Notes: generated by a model from the letters alone, not told the origin. A stretch of 64,000 bases of DNA from Ceratotherium simum simum (GCF_000283155.1 NW_004454166.1:17461352-17525351), one strand, 5' to 3'. Shown: positions 1 through 10,596, counted from the first letter of the stretch. A program made the numbers and translations.

Positions 1-452
1 GGATGGGCGCATGGAAACCCACAAGGAGCTTTGTCTGCTGCACCCCCAAACAATATAAACGGATCAGCCTTTTTCCAGAGGCAGCAAAGAAGTTTCCAAA
101 ACCCTCAGGGGCCTCCCCAAGGGGCAGATGGGTTGGGAAGCAAATGAAGGAAGCCAAGGTCGGAGATGAGATGGTCACGTCCCAGGTGAACAGGCAGAAA
201 GTGGGCTCAAGACGCACCTGACCACAGGTCACTGAACAGCACACAGGAAGGAGTCCTGGACCTCTGTCACCTGTTTTCCCAGCAGGAAGCAGGCTCTGGG
301 CTGGAGTTCAAAACCCCTGCACTGAGAAGGACCCAGGGTGCAGGCAAGAGGTGGGGTGATGAGAAGTTGGGGCATAGGAGCATCTTCCCTGCAGAAGTAG
401 AGGGTGTTACTATTCCCTTCCCCGAAACTCTTCACTTCCTGCACACGAAGGG

Positions 453-480
453 GTGTGTGTGTGTGTGTGTGTGTGTGTGT
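453..480. repeat. (GT)14 microsatellite
   Basis: Fourteen uninterrupted GT units in WHRN intron 1. The run is likely length-polymorphic. It reads as CA repeats in the WHRN transcript. Confidence 0.97.
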
Positions 481-1196
481 ACACCTGTAAAGGATCCTTG
501 AAGCCACATGTAGACCAAACACTATCCATCTCATACTCCAACTGGTTTTCAACAGCCCTGGGCGAGAGACTAGCAAACACGCACATTCCTTTAAACAGCA
601 GGATGAAATCTCTAGCAGCTTGTAGTCATGAGGTTCTTTTTCTCAATTACACAAAAATTACAACTACTCTCAAGGGGGTGGGGGATTTATTCTTGACATT
701 CTGGTAAGGGCGTGATTTACAACAAGCTTAGGGACACCGATCTGGTCCAACTGCCCCATATTCCAAGTGGAGAACCAGACGTTCTGAGAGGGAAAGTGAC
801 TTGTCCCAGGACACACAGCCCGGTCCATAAACAGCAGGGTCAGGCCAGACCTCTGTGAACCACCAGAACAGCCTCCTTGGACCACTTTGTTGCTAATGAA
901 ACTTTCTTTCAGGGACAAAAGCCTACAGAAAATCAGACGGACAGCAGCAGAAGCGGAGGCCACCCACTGATTACTAACCATATGCCAAGTGCAGACCTTC
1001 TCTCTTTTAATGCTCATAAGAATCCACAGCCCTGTTCACACTTTGTGATCATACATCTGCCCCAGATTTGATAATGTCTGTCTGCCACACACTAGTCTTG
1101 ATGCCCCATGAAGGCAGGGTCCATGTCTATTTTGCTCTTCACTATATTCCCAGTGCCTGGCAAAAACTAGATATTCCTATTTTAAAGAAACATTTT

Positions 1197-1225
1197 AATC
1201 CCTTGACCAGAAAGGTCAAGGGATT
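1197..1225. other. perfect 12-bp inverted repeat with 5-nt loop
   Basis: The left arm AATCCCTTGACC (1197-1208) and right arm GGTCAAGGGATT (1214-1225) are exact reverse complements around a 5-nt loop. In the WHRN pre-mRNA the hairpin starts about 87 nt downstream of the exon 1 donor. It lies at the edge of MIR-like sequence, so it may be an accident of repeat decay. Confidence 0.85.
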
Positions 1226-1312
1226 TGCCCAAGGACACACAGCACGGAGCTACTGCCACCATGAGGCGGTGCACCACTCTGCCGCATACTCGTCCCCAAA
1301 CCAGAGCCCTAC

Positions 1313-1930
1313 CTTGACGGCCTCAGCGTGGGTCACCCGGGCCAGGGATTTATCGTTGACACGCAGAATCTGGTCCCCGACTCGCAGCCCCTCCTTCTCG
1401 GCCAGAGAGCCTGGCTCCACCAGCGACACGTAGATGCCCACGCCGTGCTCCGAGCCCCCGCGAATGCTGAAGCCCAAGCCCTCGTGGGCCTTGGCGCGCC
1501 GCAGGCTCACCAGGCGCACCTCCCCGGGCCCCGCGCCGTCGGGGGCGCCCCAGGCGGCCTGCCTGTAGGGGGTGGTGGCGGGCAGGTAGAGGCCCTCGGC
1601 CGTGTACTGGTCGAAGAGCAGCTGGTCGGAGCGCGGGATGACCAGACGCAGCATGGGCAGCAGGCGCCGCTTGCCCGGGCTGTCCAGCAGCACGCGCAGG
1701 GTGCGCACCAGGTCGAAGACGTTGCGGCGCGCGTGGTACGCGTTCAGGCAGTGCGTGAACTGCTCCCGCTCCGCCTCGCTCAGCAGCGCCGTCAGCGCCT
1801 GGTGCAGCTGGCGCACGTTGGCAGACAGCAGCCGCAGCCCCGCGCCCCCGCCGCCGCCCGGCCCGGCCGCCGAGCCCAGCGAGCCGGTGGAGGACGAGCT
1901 CACCGACAGGCCGTCCAGCGGCGCGTTCAT
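1313..1930 (-). CDS. WHRN: whirlin, coding exon 1 (N-terminal 206 residues)
   Basis: Whirlin is a multi-PDZ scaffold that organises the stereocilia tip and ankle-link complexes in hair cells and the Usher type 2 complex at the photoreceptor periciliary membrane. The reading frame starts MNAPLDGLSVSSSSTGSLGS, which I recognise as the whirlin N-terminus. A glycine-rich stretch (about 22-30) is followed by the first harmonin-homology domain (about 35-115) and the start of PDZ1 from about residue 138. The PDZ carboxylate-binding loop EGLGF is at 150-154, and GDQILRVND lies in the second half of the fold. Coding ends after HAEAVK at a GTAGGG donor, exactly 206 codons (phase 0). PDZ1 is therefore split between exons, and the remaining residues seen if the frame is read on are intron. 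The ATG is the family start. The exon lies in a CpG island and is intact. The rest of the gene is outside the window to the left. Confidence 0.97.
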
Positions 1931-2005
1931 CTCCCCGCCGAGGCCCCGGCGGGCTCAGGGCGCGCGGTGGGGCAGCGGCCGCACTCGCCGTCCCCGGCGC
2001 GACAG

Positions 2006-2400
2006 CTGGATCCCGGGGAGCGCGGAGATCGCGGCCGGAGTCTGGGTTTGGGGGCGCAGGGGGTGGCGCGGAGCGGGGGCTGGATCCGGGGAGCGCGGAG
2101 ATCGCGGCTCGAGTCTGGGTTTGGGGGGCGCGGAAACAGTGCCTGAATCCTGGGGGGATCGCGGAGACCGCTGCTGGAGTCCCGGGAGCGCGAAGATGGA
2201 GGAGGTCGCGAAACTGAAGTCCGTGGGGCGCAGAGACGGCGGCGGGAATCCGGGCAACGCGGAGACGGCGGCGAGGTCCCCGGGGGACAAGGAGTTGGCA
2301 GCTGGAGCCCGGAGGTCGCGGAGACTGCGGCTGGAGCCCGGGGGACGCAGAGACAGCAGCTACATTCTGGAGCGCACAGGGACGACGGGTGGCCGGAGTG
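2006..2400. repeat. degenerate GC-rich minisatellite in the WHRN 5' flank
   Basis: Diverged units of about 28-35 bp recur, each resembling GGAGTCCGGGGAGCGCGG followed by AGA and a GCGGC-type end. A higher-order unit of 74 bp is visible: the segments starting at 2006 and 2080 share CTGGATCC, GGGGAGCGCGGAGATCGCGG and GAGTCTGGGTTTGGGGG. Later copies at about 2143-2400 are more decayed. If transcribed, it lies in the WHRN 5'UTR. Confidence 0.75.
2360..2365 (-). promoter_or_regulatory. AUG-UAG start-stop upstream of WHRN
   Basis: On the minus strand ATG (2365-2363) is followed directly by TAG (2362-2360). The ATG has A at -3. It is in the same frame as the whirlin start 435 nt downstream. I find no other upstream ATG on that strand between it and the main start. 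It matters only if transcription begins to its right. Confidence 0.5.
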
Positions 2401-2813
2401 GGGGGCGCAGCAAAGCTGACCGCCCCGTCACACCATGCCTGGGGCTCCCCCAGCAGGCCCGCCCGTTCCTCTCGGGCTGGGGGACCCCAAAGTCAGAAGT
2501 TGGGGTGGGGGCGCTCTAGTCCCAGAGCCCCCCGAATCGCAGCCGGTGGAGCCGCGCGGGCGTCCGGCGGGGGTTGCGGGGCATGTCCGGGGCAGCCCTG
2601 GGATGCAGCAGCCCGGGGCCCCCCGCGCCCCTGTGCCGCCCGGGCGCAGACGGAGCCGCGCGGCCGCGAGCCCAGACTTTGCGAACTGTTGAGCTGCCCG
2701 GGGCCGATCTTCCAGCGAGTTCCGACGCCGTCGCTGTCGCCAGCCCAGACTTGGCCCCGCCCCCGTGCCCCTCCCCCTCTCCCGCCCCCTCCCCCCGCGG
2801 GCTCTTCAGGAAA

Positions 2814-2820
2814 TGACGTC
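2814..2820. promoter_or_regulatory. CRE/ATF-like TGACGTC
   Basis: TGACGTC lies in the WHRN CpG island, about 890 bp upstream of the ATG and 17 bp from the X-box-like motif. One base is missing from the full CRE palindrome. Binding by CREB/ATF is inferred from the motif only. Confidence 0.4.
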
Positions 2821-2837
2821 CCGCATCGCGCCTGGCG

Positions 2838-2850
2838 GTTGCCTGGAGAC
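2838..2850. promoter_or_regulatory. RFX X-box-like motif GTTGCCTGGAGAC
   Basis: A perfect GTTGCC half-site is followed by GGAGAC, close to the GTTGCC-ATGGAGAC form used by many ciliary promoters but with a one-base shorter centre. It lies in the probable WHRN promoter. RFX binding is inferred. Confidence 0.45.
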
Positions 2851-2881
2851 AGGGTGAAACAGTCCAGCCCCGGGGAAGAGA

Positions 2882-2907
2882 GGGGTGAAAGTGGGGGTAG
2901 GGGTGGG
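2882..2907 (+). other. G-quadruplex motif
   Basis: Four G-runs (2882-2885, 2893-2897, 2900-2903, 2905-2907) are separated by loops of 7, 2 and 1 nt on the plus strand, which is the non-transcribed strand upstream of or within the WHRN promoter. Confidence 0.6.
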
Positions 2908-5894
2908 AGGAGCCTTGGGGTCGCTGGGAGCCCCCCCCACTTCTCCAGCCACGCAGGGGGAAGGTTGAAAAATTTTGCTCTTCCGCGATCCAAGTGTGTG
3001 CATCAGGATCGCTTTGGAGCAATTAGGCAGCTAACTAATTCGGAATGCGGGGGGCGGGAGGGAATCGCCAACTTTTTCCCTCTAAAATACTGAACGCTCC
3101 AGGCTCGGTTTTCTACCTGTTATTAACAGGTTGCGCTCCCCTCTTGCGCGCACGGACATGCAAGTTCAGGTGTTTGTGTGGACTATTGTTGGGCACCTAG
3201 TGTGTGCAAGAGAGAGATGCAAGTATATACCGGTGCCTTCGGGAGCCAACTCCTGTGCAGAGGTAGATCAGACTGGACGCCTGCCTGGTCTCCAGTAGGC
3301 GGGAAAGCCGTTTTCAGAAATATAAAGTGTACACAACACACACGCACACACAAATATGTGCATATAAAACTGGTGAAATCTGAATAAGGTGGGTGGATCG
3401 TATCAGTGTCAATGTCTTGGTTGTGATCTTGTCAACGTAGGGGGAAACTGGGTGAAGGGTATGTGGGGTGTCTATGTATTAACTCTTACAACTGCATGAG
3501 AACCTACAATTACCTCAAAATAAAACTTTCAAAAATATATACGAACTGGGTAAGGAAAAAAGTATTCTATGCCTTCCTATCCCAAGACAAAATGGGAGAA
3601 TATTCCAAGGAGTGATCTAGCACCTCTCATCTCCCACCCCGCTCCCCCAAATACAATCTAAGCGAAAGCCCTGTGCTTTTATTCAAAGGGGCCTTTCTCA
3701 GGAGCCCGGTAGTGCCCCCCCCATACACACACCTCACATATATCCCTTCTAACCCGAATTGCCTCTCCTAAACTATTTTCATATAGAAATCTATATTTTC
3801 CCTAAAAATATTCTGGAATTGCCACTGCAGAACCATCTGACTTCTGTCTGGGGGAGGGAAAGATTGGATGTCACCTGAGGAGTAGGTTTGAGCTGGACCC
3901 AGAAAGATGGAGCATTCGCCTATTCATTCATTTATTTATCCATTTACTTATTTATTCACGCTTTACCCAACATTTTCCAAGCATCTGTTCTGTGCTGGGT
4001 CATGCGCTGGGTGCTGGAAACCCTGGTTAAAAAGACGAACTTTCTGACCCCAGGAGGTCACAGTTTAGCAGGGGAGAAAGACCACATTCATAAATAAAGT
4101 TAAAAACCAGTATGATAAGTGTTGTAATGGCTGAGAGATCCAGGTTTAGGGGAGGGGAAAATGGTAAGGACTTTATCCATCAAAGAGGTGACACCTGAAT
4201 GAAGACCCCCTAGGGAGAATTGACTTGCTTTTCTGGACATGGGGGAACCATGAAAAGATTTTCAACTGTTAGCTTAGTGCATTCCCAAAACTGAGGCTAG
4301 GAATTGAAGCTCTATTTTCCCCCAAAAGCTTCAATTCTCTTCTTCACTTCCCTAAAACAGATTCAGGCTAAATTAATGCCCAGTGGATGTATTTGACAGG
4401 GTGTTTTAAATAACCAGTTAAGCTACCTTTGGACAACTATCTTACAGCTCAACATTTAGCAATTAATAATGTGTATCCTTCTTCCTGCTCTTAACTGCCT
4501 TTGAAGGCTTTGATGCAACTAGCCAAATATATTTCAGAAAAGAATCAATCTCCCTCACCCCCAAAAGATATTAATGGCGTACCTCAAAAATGCCACCAAG
4601 TAGGGCTTAATTGTATGCAGTTCAGGTTTTCTGAAAGTGTATTTCATGCTTAGCTTTCACTTAGTTTGTGTTCTAATTATAATTACTGTGATTGGCTTGA
4701 TAAATGCCTCCCAGGAGTTGAGATCCCCATTCCCAACATTTTCTTGCTGTGCAAAGGATGTTTGCAAAAAGGTATTTAGCCTTAGGCAGCAGAAACTACG
4801 TGGCACATATGTGTTAGTAGAGAAAGAAACACTTTCTTCTGCAAACATCAGAGGCCATCTGGGATGCTGTGCTGTTTAATTTCATAGAGGCCGATTTGGG
4901 AGGGCAGACAAGTACTAGAACATGGAAAAAGCACTCACTGGGGTTTCTCCCATCCATCTTGCATAAACCCTTAGTGTCAGTTTGCACTGTGTACCCTCTG
5001 ATGACAGACGGTGTGTAACTGTGCTCAAACCTCAAGAATCCTAATTCATGTCTGAAGATGTGTTTTTCGTCCAGAAATAAGCTCTCGGAAATCCAAGATG
5101 CCTGGGCTCCTGACAACTGCACTGCCCCCAGCCTTCAAGATCTGGAAGGAAACTCTGACTATAGGAGCAGAGCTGGCCTTGGGTGCACACTGCCCTCTTC
5201 AGAAGGAAAATATTATTCCCCTGTGTGTGCTGCCGGCTTCCCTTTGCTGTCTTCACCAAAGCCACTGTCCACAGTTCATTGTTGTTCCCCGACTGTGGCA
5301 AATCAATGCCCTTCTCCTATGGGTGTTCCTGGAAACTTGGACACATTGGATCAGTTGAAAAGACAGAGGGAACAAGAGGGAATTGTACTCAACTTAGAAG
5401 TGCTTTTGTGCTGAACTGGATTTTTGTTTGTTGTTTTTTCCTTATGTGTTTGTTTTAACCAAGAGACAACATATTGACTTGTTCTCTGAACATCAGGCAG
5501 AAAACCATTATTCTAGTCTCAGCAAGTCCCTTTACTAGTTGAGTGACCCATAGCAAACGGCTTCTCTTCTCATCTGTAATGGGGTTTCTAAACCTTCTCT
5601 GTCTCCCCAGAGGGCAGCTGCAAGCAACACAGACCATGCAGTAAATGAAAGCACACTGCAACTCATAGAGTGTCATAAAGTTGTTAATTATTTTCTCCTC
5701 TTTTTTATGGCGATCTTAAAAAGCCTTTTGTTATTTCATAGTCATTTGGAGCTTCTCCCCTCTGCTCTTATCCACTGGAATGTGTCCTCAGAAGGCAATA
5801 GAGATTAATTTAATTTGAGATGCATTTCCCAAGGGACATATAGGAAACTATAGCTAATATTTAATATTTAATAGCTAATATAAACACTTGTATT

Positions 5895-6085
5895 TTAACT
5901 CACTCAACCCCAGCCGCTCTGTAAAGAGAGATACCGTCATTAGTATCATCATCCTAGTAAAACAGATGGGACACTGAGCCATAGGGATGTAACTATCCCC
6001 AAGGTTACAGAGTAGTTGCTGGAAGAGTTGGGACTTGAACCCAGGTAGTCTGGCTCCCGAGTTCTTACTCAACCACTATGCTATG
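5895..6085 (-). repeat. MIR SINE
   Basis: The MIR core is in reverse orientation: GACACTGAG, then GGTTACAGAGTAG, then GGGACTTGAACCCAGG, ending near TCAACCACTATGC, which matches the tRNA-like head. Confidence 0.75.
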
Positions 6086-6689
6086 CAGCATTCCCAATGT
6101 TCGGCTCAAAGATGCTAAAAGGTTCCAGATGGAAATGGTGTGAAGACCACATTTTCTCCAAAGTTGGGCTGGGAACATCAGAGGTTAAAAACAAGCCACG
6201 TAGTGATGATTCCTGGTTGGTAAGCTGACATTTTGTGGTGGAAAGAATGAGCAGGGGTTTGATAAAGAAGACATCCTTGAGAGAGACGGAGATGGAGAAG
6301 ACTAGGGGGACCCCAGGGGCTCTCAGCCTGGACACAGGAGGAGGCGGCTCAAAGCTATCTGATGCGGGGTGTCATAGGGAGCCTTTCCGGGCTCTGGGAT
6401 CCCTCGAGAAAGGGGGTTAGCAGCTGGAGTTATCACTTCTGCTCCAGGACCACAGCCTGTCTCTTCCCTGCGGTGTCACGGGGATGGTATCAGCAGAGAG
6501 GGGGAAAGCGTTCGCCTCTATGGCTGGTAGATAATGCAGACAATATTGATGGAAGTGCGGGGAGATAAGAAAGGCGAGAAACAGAGAAAGCACAAAAACA
6601 TCAGGAGAAGAGGAGAGATACAGGTATTTATCTTGGCCTGTGTGTAATCTCCGGTCTGTGTCATGGTCACGGAGAATCACGCGATGTTT

Positions 6690-6880
6690 GTGCTGGAAGG
6701 GCGTTAGAGCACAGAGTTGGTCTCCAGGTTCAAATCCCATCTCTGGTATTCACTACCTGTGTGACCTTGGGCAAGTCGTGGAGGGGCTTTTGTGCCTGAG
6801 TACCCTTACCTCTAAAATGGGGACAGTGGCGTTATCATCTGCGCTGTTATGTGTACTGGTTGAGCTCCTGAGTACAAAGT
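6690..6880 (+). repeat. MIR SINE
   Basis: Forward MIR: GGTTCAAATCCCATCTCTG, then CTGTGTGACCTTGGGCAAG, then TCTAAAATGGGGACAGT. Confidence 0.8.
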
Positions 6881-7189
6881 GTTTGTCACCCTGCCTGGCA
6901 CGTTCCAGGTGCTCCCATGATGCTTGCATCCATCTTGGTTAAAGCTCTTACCACAGGGAGACCCTCAAGAACAGGGCCCTTTCTCCTTTCTCTCTGTGTC
7001 TGGTGCTCAGTTCCTGGATGAGCACATTATAGGCACTCGGTGATTATTTGTGGAATGAATCCTTAGTTGCCTCCCTCTCCCCACCTTGTGTTACCAATAG
7101 GACAATCAAGGGTCAGAGAAGGTTGCTCCCTGTCTTGTCCACAGTCCTGCCGGGAGCCAGTGGTGCTTGTCCCCGGCTCTCTCATTAGT

Positions 7190-7330
7190 AGCTAAAAGGA
7201 AAATTTACCAAGTGCTTGCAGAGAGCTAAGCACTTTACAGGCATCATTTCTTTTAATCTTCATGACAATCCTGTGAAACGGGTATTATTATTACCCCCAC
7301 TTTATAGGTGAGGAAACTGAGGGTCTGGGC
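7190..7330 (-). repeat. MIR SINE, 3' half
   Basis: Reverse MIR: AGCACTTTACAGGCATCATT through to TTTATAGGTGAGGAAACTGA. Confidence 0.75.
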
Positions 7331-7561
7331 TATGAGGTGGTTTCCCCAAAGTCTGTTCTCTTAACCACACCCCATCCTAACCCACTACTCACTCTCATGG
7401 CCTCTTGTATTAAGGCAGATGGGATTGATGCTAACTTCTCTCACACAGCTTTGGGGGAAATAGCAAACTCTAATAATTGCAATAACAAATTGCAGGGAGC
7501 CAATTTGTGGGCTGGAAAGAGGCAGAGCAGTGGAAGTGACCTTATCAGGCATGCTGTGCTG

Positions 7562-7661
7562 TAATCCGATTGCTGGGAAGACTGGAAGAGCTTTTTAATC
7601 GGGGGATTATATGTTGGTGACACTGGGGCAGTCACTCCACACATCAGCTTGGTTCCGATTA
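7562..7661. promoter_or_regulatory. cluster of four TAATC homeodomain cores
   Basis: TAATCC (7562-7567), TAATCG (7596-7601), GGATTA (7604-7609) and CGATTA (7656-7661) give four TAATC cores on either strand within 100 bp, outside any repeat I recognise. TAATC is the core bound by K50 homeodomain factors such as OTX2 and CRX. It lies about 5.6 kb upstream of the whirlin ATG. Regulatory function is inferred. Confidence 0.35.
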
Positions 7662-8019
7662 GAGAAGCCGCCAGCAAAAACATCCTGCCGTGCACACATC
7701 AGCGTGGTTACCTGGGGCATCCATTCACGCATTCACTCCGTCCGTTCATTGCTTCATCATTCAAACTTGACTCAGCTCCTCCTCTGATCTGCCAGGCAAC
7801 GTTCTGGGGGTTCAGCAGGAAGAGGACCACCATGGTTCCAGCTCTTCCGGAGCTGACAGGAGCTGTTGGCTTGTGTGCATCAAATGTGCTAATGGGAGGC
7901 TGGGCAGGCGGGTCGTGAGCTCTGACGTGGGGGTCCCAGGCAAGGCTCCTCAGCTGGCCTCCCCTTCCTTGAGCCCCAGCTCCCCACTCCTTTCGGGATC
8001 ACAGCAGAGGGATCAGTAC

Positions 8020-8240
8020 TGCGGACAGACTTGGTTCAATAACTCCTGGTTATGTAACCTTGGAGGAATCGCGTCACCTCTCTGAGCCTCAGTTTCTTCA
8101 TTTATTGGAAAAGAACCATAAAAAGGTCTATAAGATAGGAATAGCTGGAAGGCTAATGGAGATAATGCATGTGAGGCACGCAGCACAGTGCCTGGGACCA
8201 GGGCAGCTCTGGGTTGTTCTAAGAATCGCTTTGAGAAAAT
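8020..8240 (+). repeat. MIR SINE
   Basis: Forward MIR: TATGTAACCTTGGAGGAATC, CTCTGAGCCTCAGTTTCTTC and the 3' part GGAGATAATGCATGTGAGGC. Confidence 0.75.
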
Positions 8241-8284
8241 AACTCCTTAGCTTTGCTCATGTATATAGATCTGTAAAACATTTC

Positions 8285-8304
8285 TTTTTTTTTTTTTTTT
8301 TTTT
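8285..8304. repeat. (T)20 tract
   Basis: Twenty consecutive T. The flanks do not show an ERE head, so the run is not clearly a SINE tail. Confidence 0.9.
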
Positions 8305-9196
8305 AATAATGAGGTGTCTGAATTTCTGTATAATTGCCTCATTTCCTCGCTGATCCTCAAGGAAGCTTTTTGTTTTGTTTTTATTTTTAACCTCAGTCTT
8401 CAGGGGATTCAGAAAAAGAATGCTATTCTTGCAACCCTCTGTATACTGTTGGCCAAGTCCTTTCTCTCTGTGCCTCGGTTGTCCCATCTGTACAATGAGG
8501 GGCTGGGAGGCATGATCTAGAGCTAGGCCTTCCTAGCTCTAAAAATTATGTTTGCTTCTGTGGCAGAGGAGGAGGCGGGGAGGGGAAGACAAACGGATGA
8601 GAGGGAAGCATGAAGAGTTTGCTGGGGGTTCTGGGAGACTCAGATTTAGAATTCTGTCCTGGCTCCATGACTGACTGATGACGACTCTCTGACTGGTTTG
8701 AGGCTCTTAATGTCTCTTTGCCTCTGTGTTTCAAATAGAAGCTAATGGTCCAGCTGCCTTTCAGCAGGTTTTGTCATTTCCCCTTGACTGTCACCGTCTT
8801 CAAAGACACCCGGCAGTCATTGTTATTCCGCTCATGGGGCCCAGTGTGCCCAACCGCTTGGCAAACTGTGTCAAAGAATCTATACCTGTTACAGAGGAAC
8901 GCTTGCTCTCTGTGTTCTTCCTTATTCCTTGGAAATTTGATATTCTCATTGACTTTCTATGAAGGTAACAGTAAGCGGAGTTTCAACATCCTAGAATTAT
9001 AGTGATTTTTTTAAAAGCCAGTGGATCCTGAAAGATCATATTCATTTATTCATTCAACAAACATGGATCAAGTGCCTACTGTGTGCCAGGCACTCTGTGG
9101 GGGCTAAAAGAGCTGAACTCCAGTCTTTGCTTTACAGCTCCCATCTGATTGGGAATAGCATATAAAGAATAATACTGGCTATGTGTTGTAATAGAG

Positions 9197-9789
9197 TGTA
9201 TTAGTTATCTATTGCTGTGTAACAAATTACTACAAACTTGATGGCTTAAACCACACACATTTATTACCTCATAGTTGCCATGGGTCAGGAGTCCGGGCAT
9301 GGTTTAGCTGGTTCCTCTGCTCAGTATCTCACAAGGCTACAGCTGAGGTGTTGACAAGGCTGGGTTCTCATTTGAAGGTTAACCGGGGAAGGATCCATAT
9401 CCAAGCTCATTCACTTGATGGCAGAATTCATCTCTTGTGACAGTACGACTGAGGGCCCCGCCTTTTTGCTGGCTGTTGGCTGGGGCCACTCTCTGTTCCT
9501 AGAAGCCAATCACTGTTTTTTGCCATGTGGCTCAACATGACAGCTGACTTCTTCAAAGCAGCAAGGGCATCTCTTTCTCCAGTCTGCTACAATGGAATCT
9601 TCTATAATGTAAAGTAATCCTAGGGGTGCCATCCCATCATCTTTGCCATATGAGGTAACCTAACTAAGGGAGTGATATATATAGATTATTGGTTAAAAGC
9701 AAGTCACTGGTTCTTCCCAAAATGAAAGGAAGGGGATTCTACAAGGGTGTGACTCATTGTGGGGGTCACCTTCGGGTGTGTCTGTCACA
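9197..9789 (+). mobile_element. MLT1-type solo LTR (ERVL-MaLR)
   Basis: It begins TGTATTAGTTATCTATTGCT and ends GTGTCTGTCACA, and includes CATGGGTCAGGAGTCCGGGC and GGGAAGGATCCATATCCAAG, typical of the older MLT1 subfamilies. It is a non-coding relic. Class assignment is from memory. Confidence 0.7.
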
Positions 9790-9799
9790 AAGAAGATGG

Positions 9800-10150
9800 A
9801 CGGAGTGTAACAAGTGTCCGGGGAGGAAGCCCCTGATTCTTCCACGTGAGGTCAAGAAGCCTTCCTGAAAGAGGGGACATTTGAAGGGTGACGCTGGAAG
9901 GATGAGTAGGAGGTCACCAAGTGGGCAAGGTGGAATGACACTCTAGGCAGAAGGAACAGCATGAACAAAGACGTGGAGGCAGGAAAGGGTGCAAATTCTT
10001 CAGGGGATTGCAAGAAACTTTTGCAGAATTGGATTCAGCAGGTATGTGCCCAGGTGGGCGGGGGCAAATCGTGACAGACGTGGAATGCCGGGCTAAGCAA
10101 TTTTGATAGTATTCTAGAAGCTACTGAGAGCCATAAATTTTCGGGTGCGG
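9800..10150 (-). repeat. L2 LINE fragment
   Basis: Reverse L2-type sequence: AAGCCTTCCTGAAAGAGG, TAGGCAGAAGGAACAGCATG and AGCAATTTTGATAGTATTC. Heavily decayed; boundaries are approximate. Confidence 0.5.
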
Positions 10151-10414
10151 ATTCCGATTCTTCCGGGAGGAGCATCAGGCACCTTCTCTAACAGCTCTCA
10201 AAGATTTATAGAGGCACTTGTACTCTGTAAAGGATCCTCAGTGAGGGTGGCAGTCTTTCAAGAGTATGACAGACACCAGAGCTTGCTAAAAATATGTCTG
10301 AGACTCTGCAACGTGCCGAACCCTTGACTGTTCGTGTTGGAAAGGACTTTCAGAATTCATGCAGGCCCGTGGCTGCCTTTTCTCCTCGTCTCAATCTGAG
10401 GCAGCTTGGCAGTG

Positions 10415-10596
10415 TGTGGCAGGCATCAGAGTCAGCCTGACTTGGGTTCAAATCCTCGTCTGCCACTTGCCAGCTGATAAGACCTTGAGCAGGTGACAAA
10501 CCCGTCTGGTCTGTTTCCTCATCCATCAAATGCAGATAATAAAGTGAGGATCCAGTGCAATTATTTATGCCAAGTACTCATCTGGCATACAGTGTG
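10415..10596 (+). repeat. MIR SINE
   Basis: Forward MIR: GACTTGGGTTCAAATCCTCG, CTGATAAGACCTTGAGCAGG and GTTTCCTCATCCATCAAATG. Confidence 0.75.

Larger units (their letters stand above)
1..1312 (-). other. WHRN: WHRN intron 1 (5' part, continues beyond the window)
   Basis: Because WHRN is on the minus strand, this is the intron following coding exon 1. Its 5' splice site is at the right edge: on the minus strand the exon ends CCGTCAAG and the intron begins GTAGGG. Exon 2 is not in the window. The intron holds a (GT)14 microsatellite, MIR-like sequence near 760-870, an L2-like stretch near 1060-1190 and a perfect 12-bp hairpin close to the donor. No coding exon is recognisable. Confidence 0.9.
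1931..3100 (-). promoter_or_regulatory. WHRN: WHRN 5' flank: CpG island, 5'UTR and probable promoter
   Basis: The sequence is very GC- and CpG-rich from inside exon 1 to about 2900, then falls to ordinary composition by about 3100, as expected for a CpG-island promoter driving WHRN leftwards. No TATA box is placed with confidence. The transcription start is not readable from sequence, so the UTR/promoter boundary is unknown. The region holds a degenerate minisatellite, one upstream AUG within 500 nt of the whirlin ATG, a CRE-like and an X-box-like motif, and a G-rich run. Long open frames on both strands here are a by-product of high GC content. Confidence 0.8.
3101..9196. other. intergenic, WHRN-proximal; no gene seen
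   Basis: Mostly low-copy sequence with scattered old repeats. An L1M-like 3' end is visible near 3390-3540 (TTGTGATCTTGTCAACG, later AATAAAACTTTC). MIR copies are listed separately. An L2-like tail is at 6965-7060 and another at 9040-9130. A T20 run is at 8285-8304. A cluster of TAATC cores at 7562-7661 is a regulatory candidate. The short open frames show no recognisable protein. Confidence 0.7.

Noticed and set aside
1955..2290. 111-codon minus-strand open frame just upstream of the whirlin ATG, with SALPG-like repeats
   Set aside because: Its first codon is TTG, not ATG; the only ATG upstream in this frame is followed at once by TAG. The repeats reflect the minisatellite.
1328..2519. Long plus-strand open frames (272 and 305 codons) antisense to WHRN exon 1
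   Set aside because: They arise from very high GC content and the complement of whirlin codons; the translations are Arg/Pro/Gly/Ala-rich with no recognisable domain.
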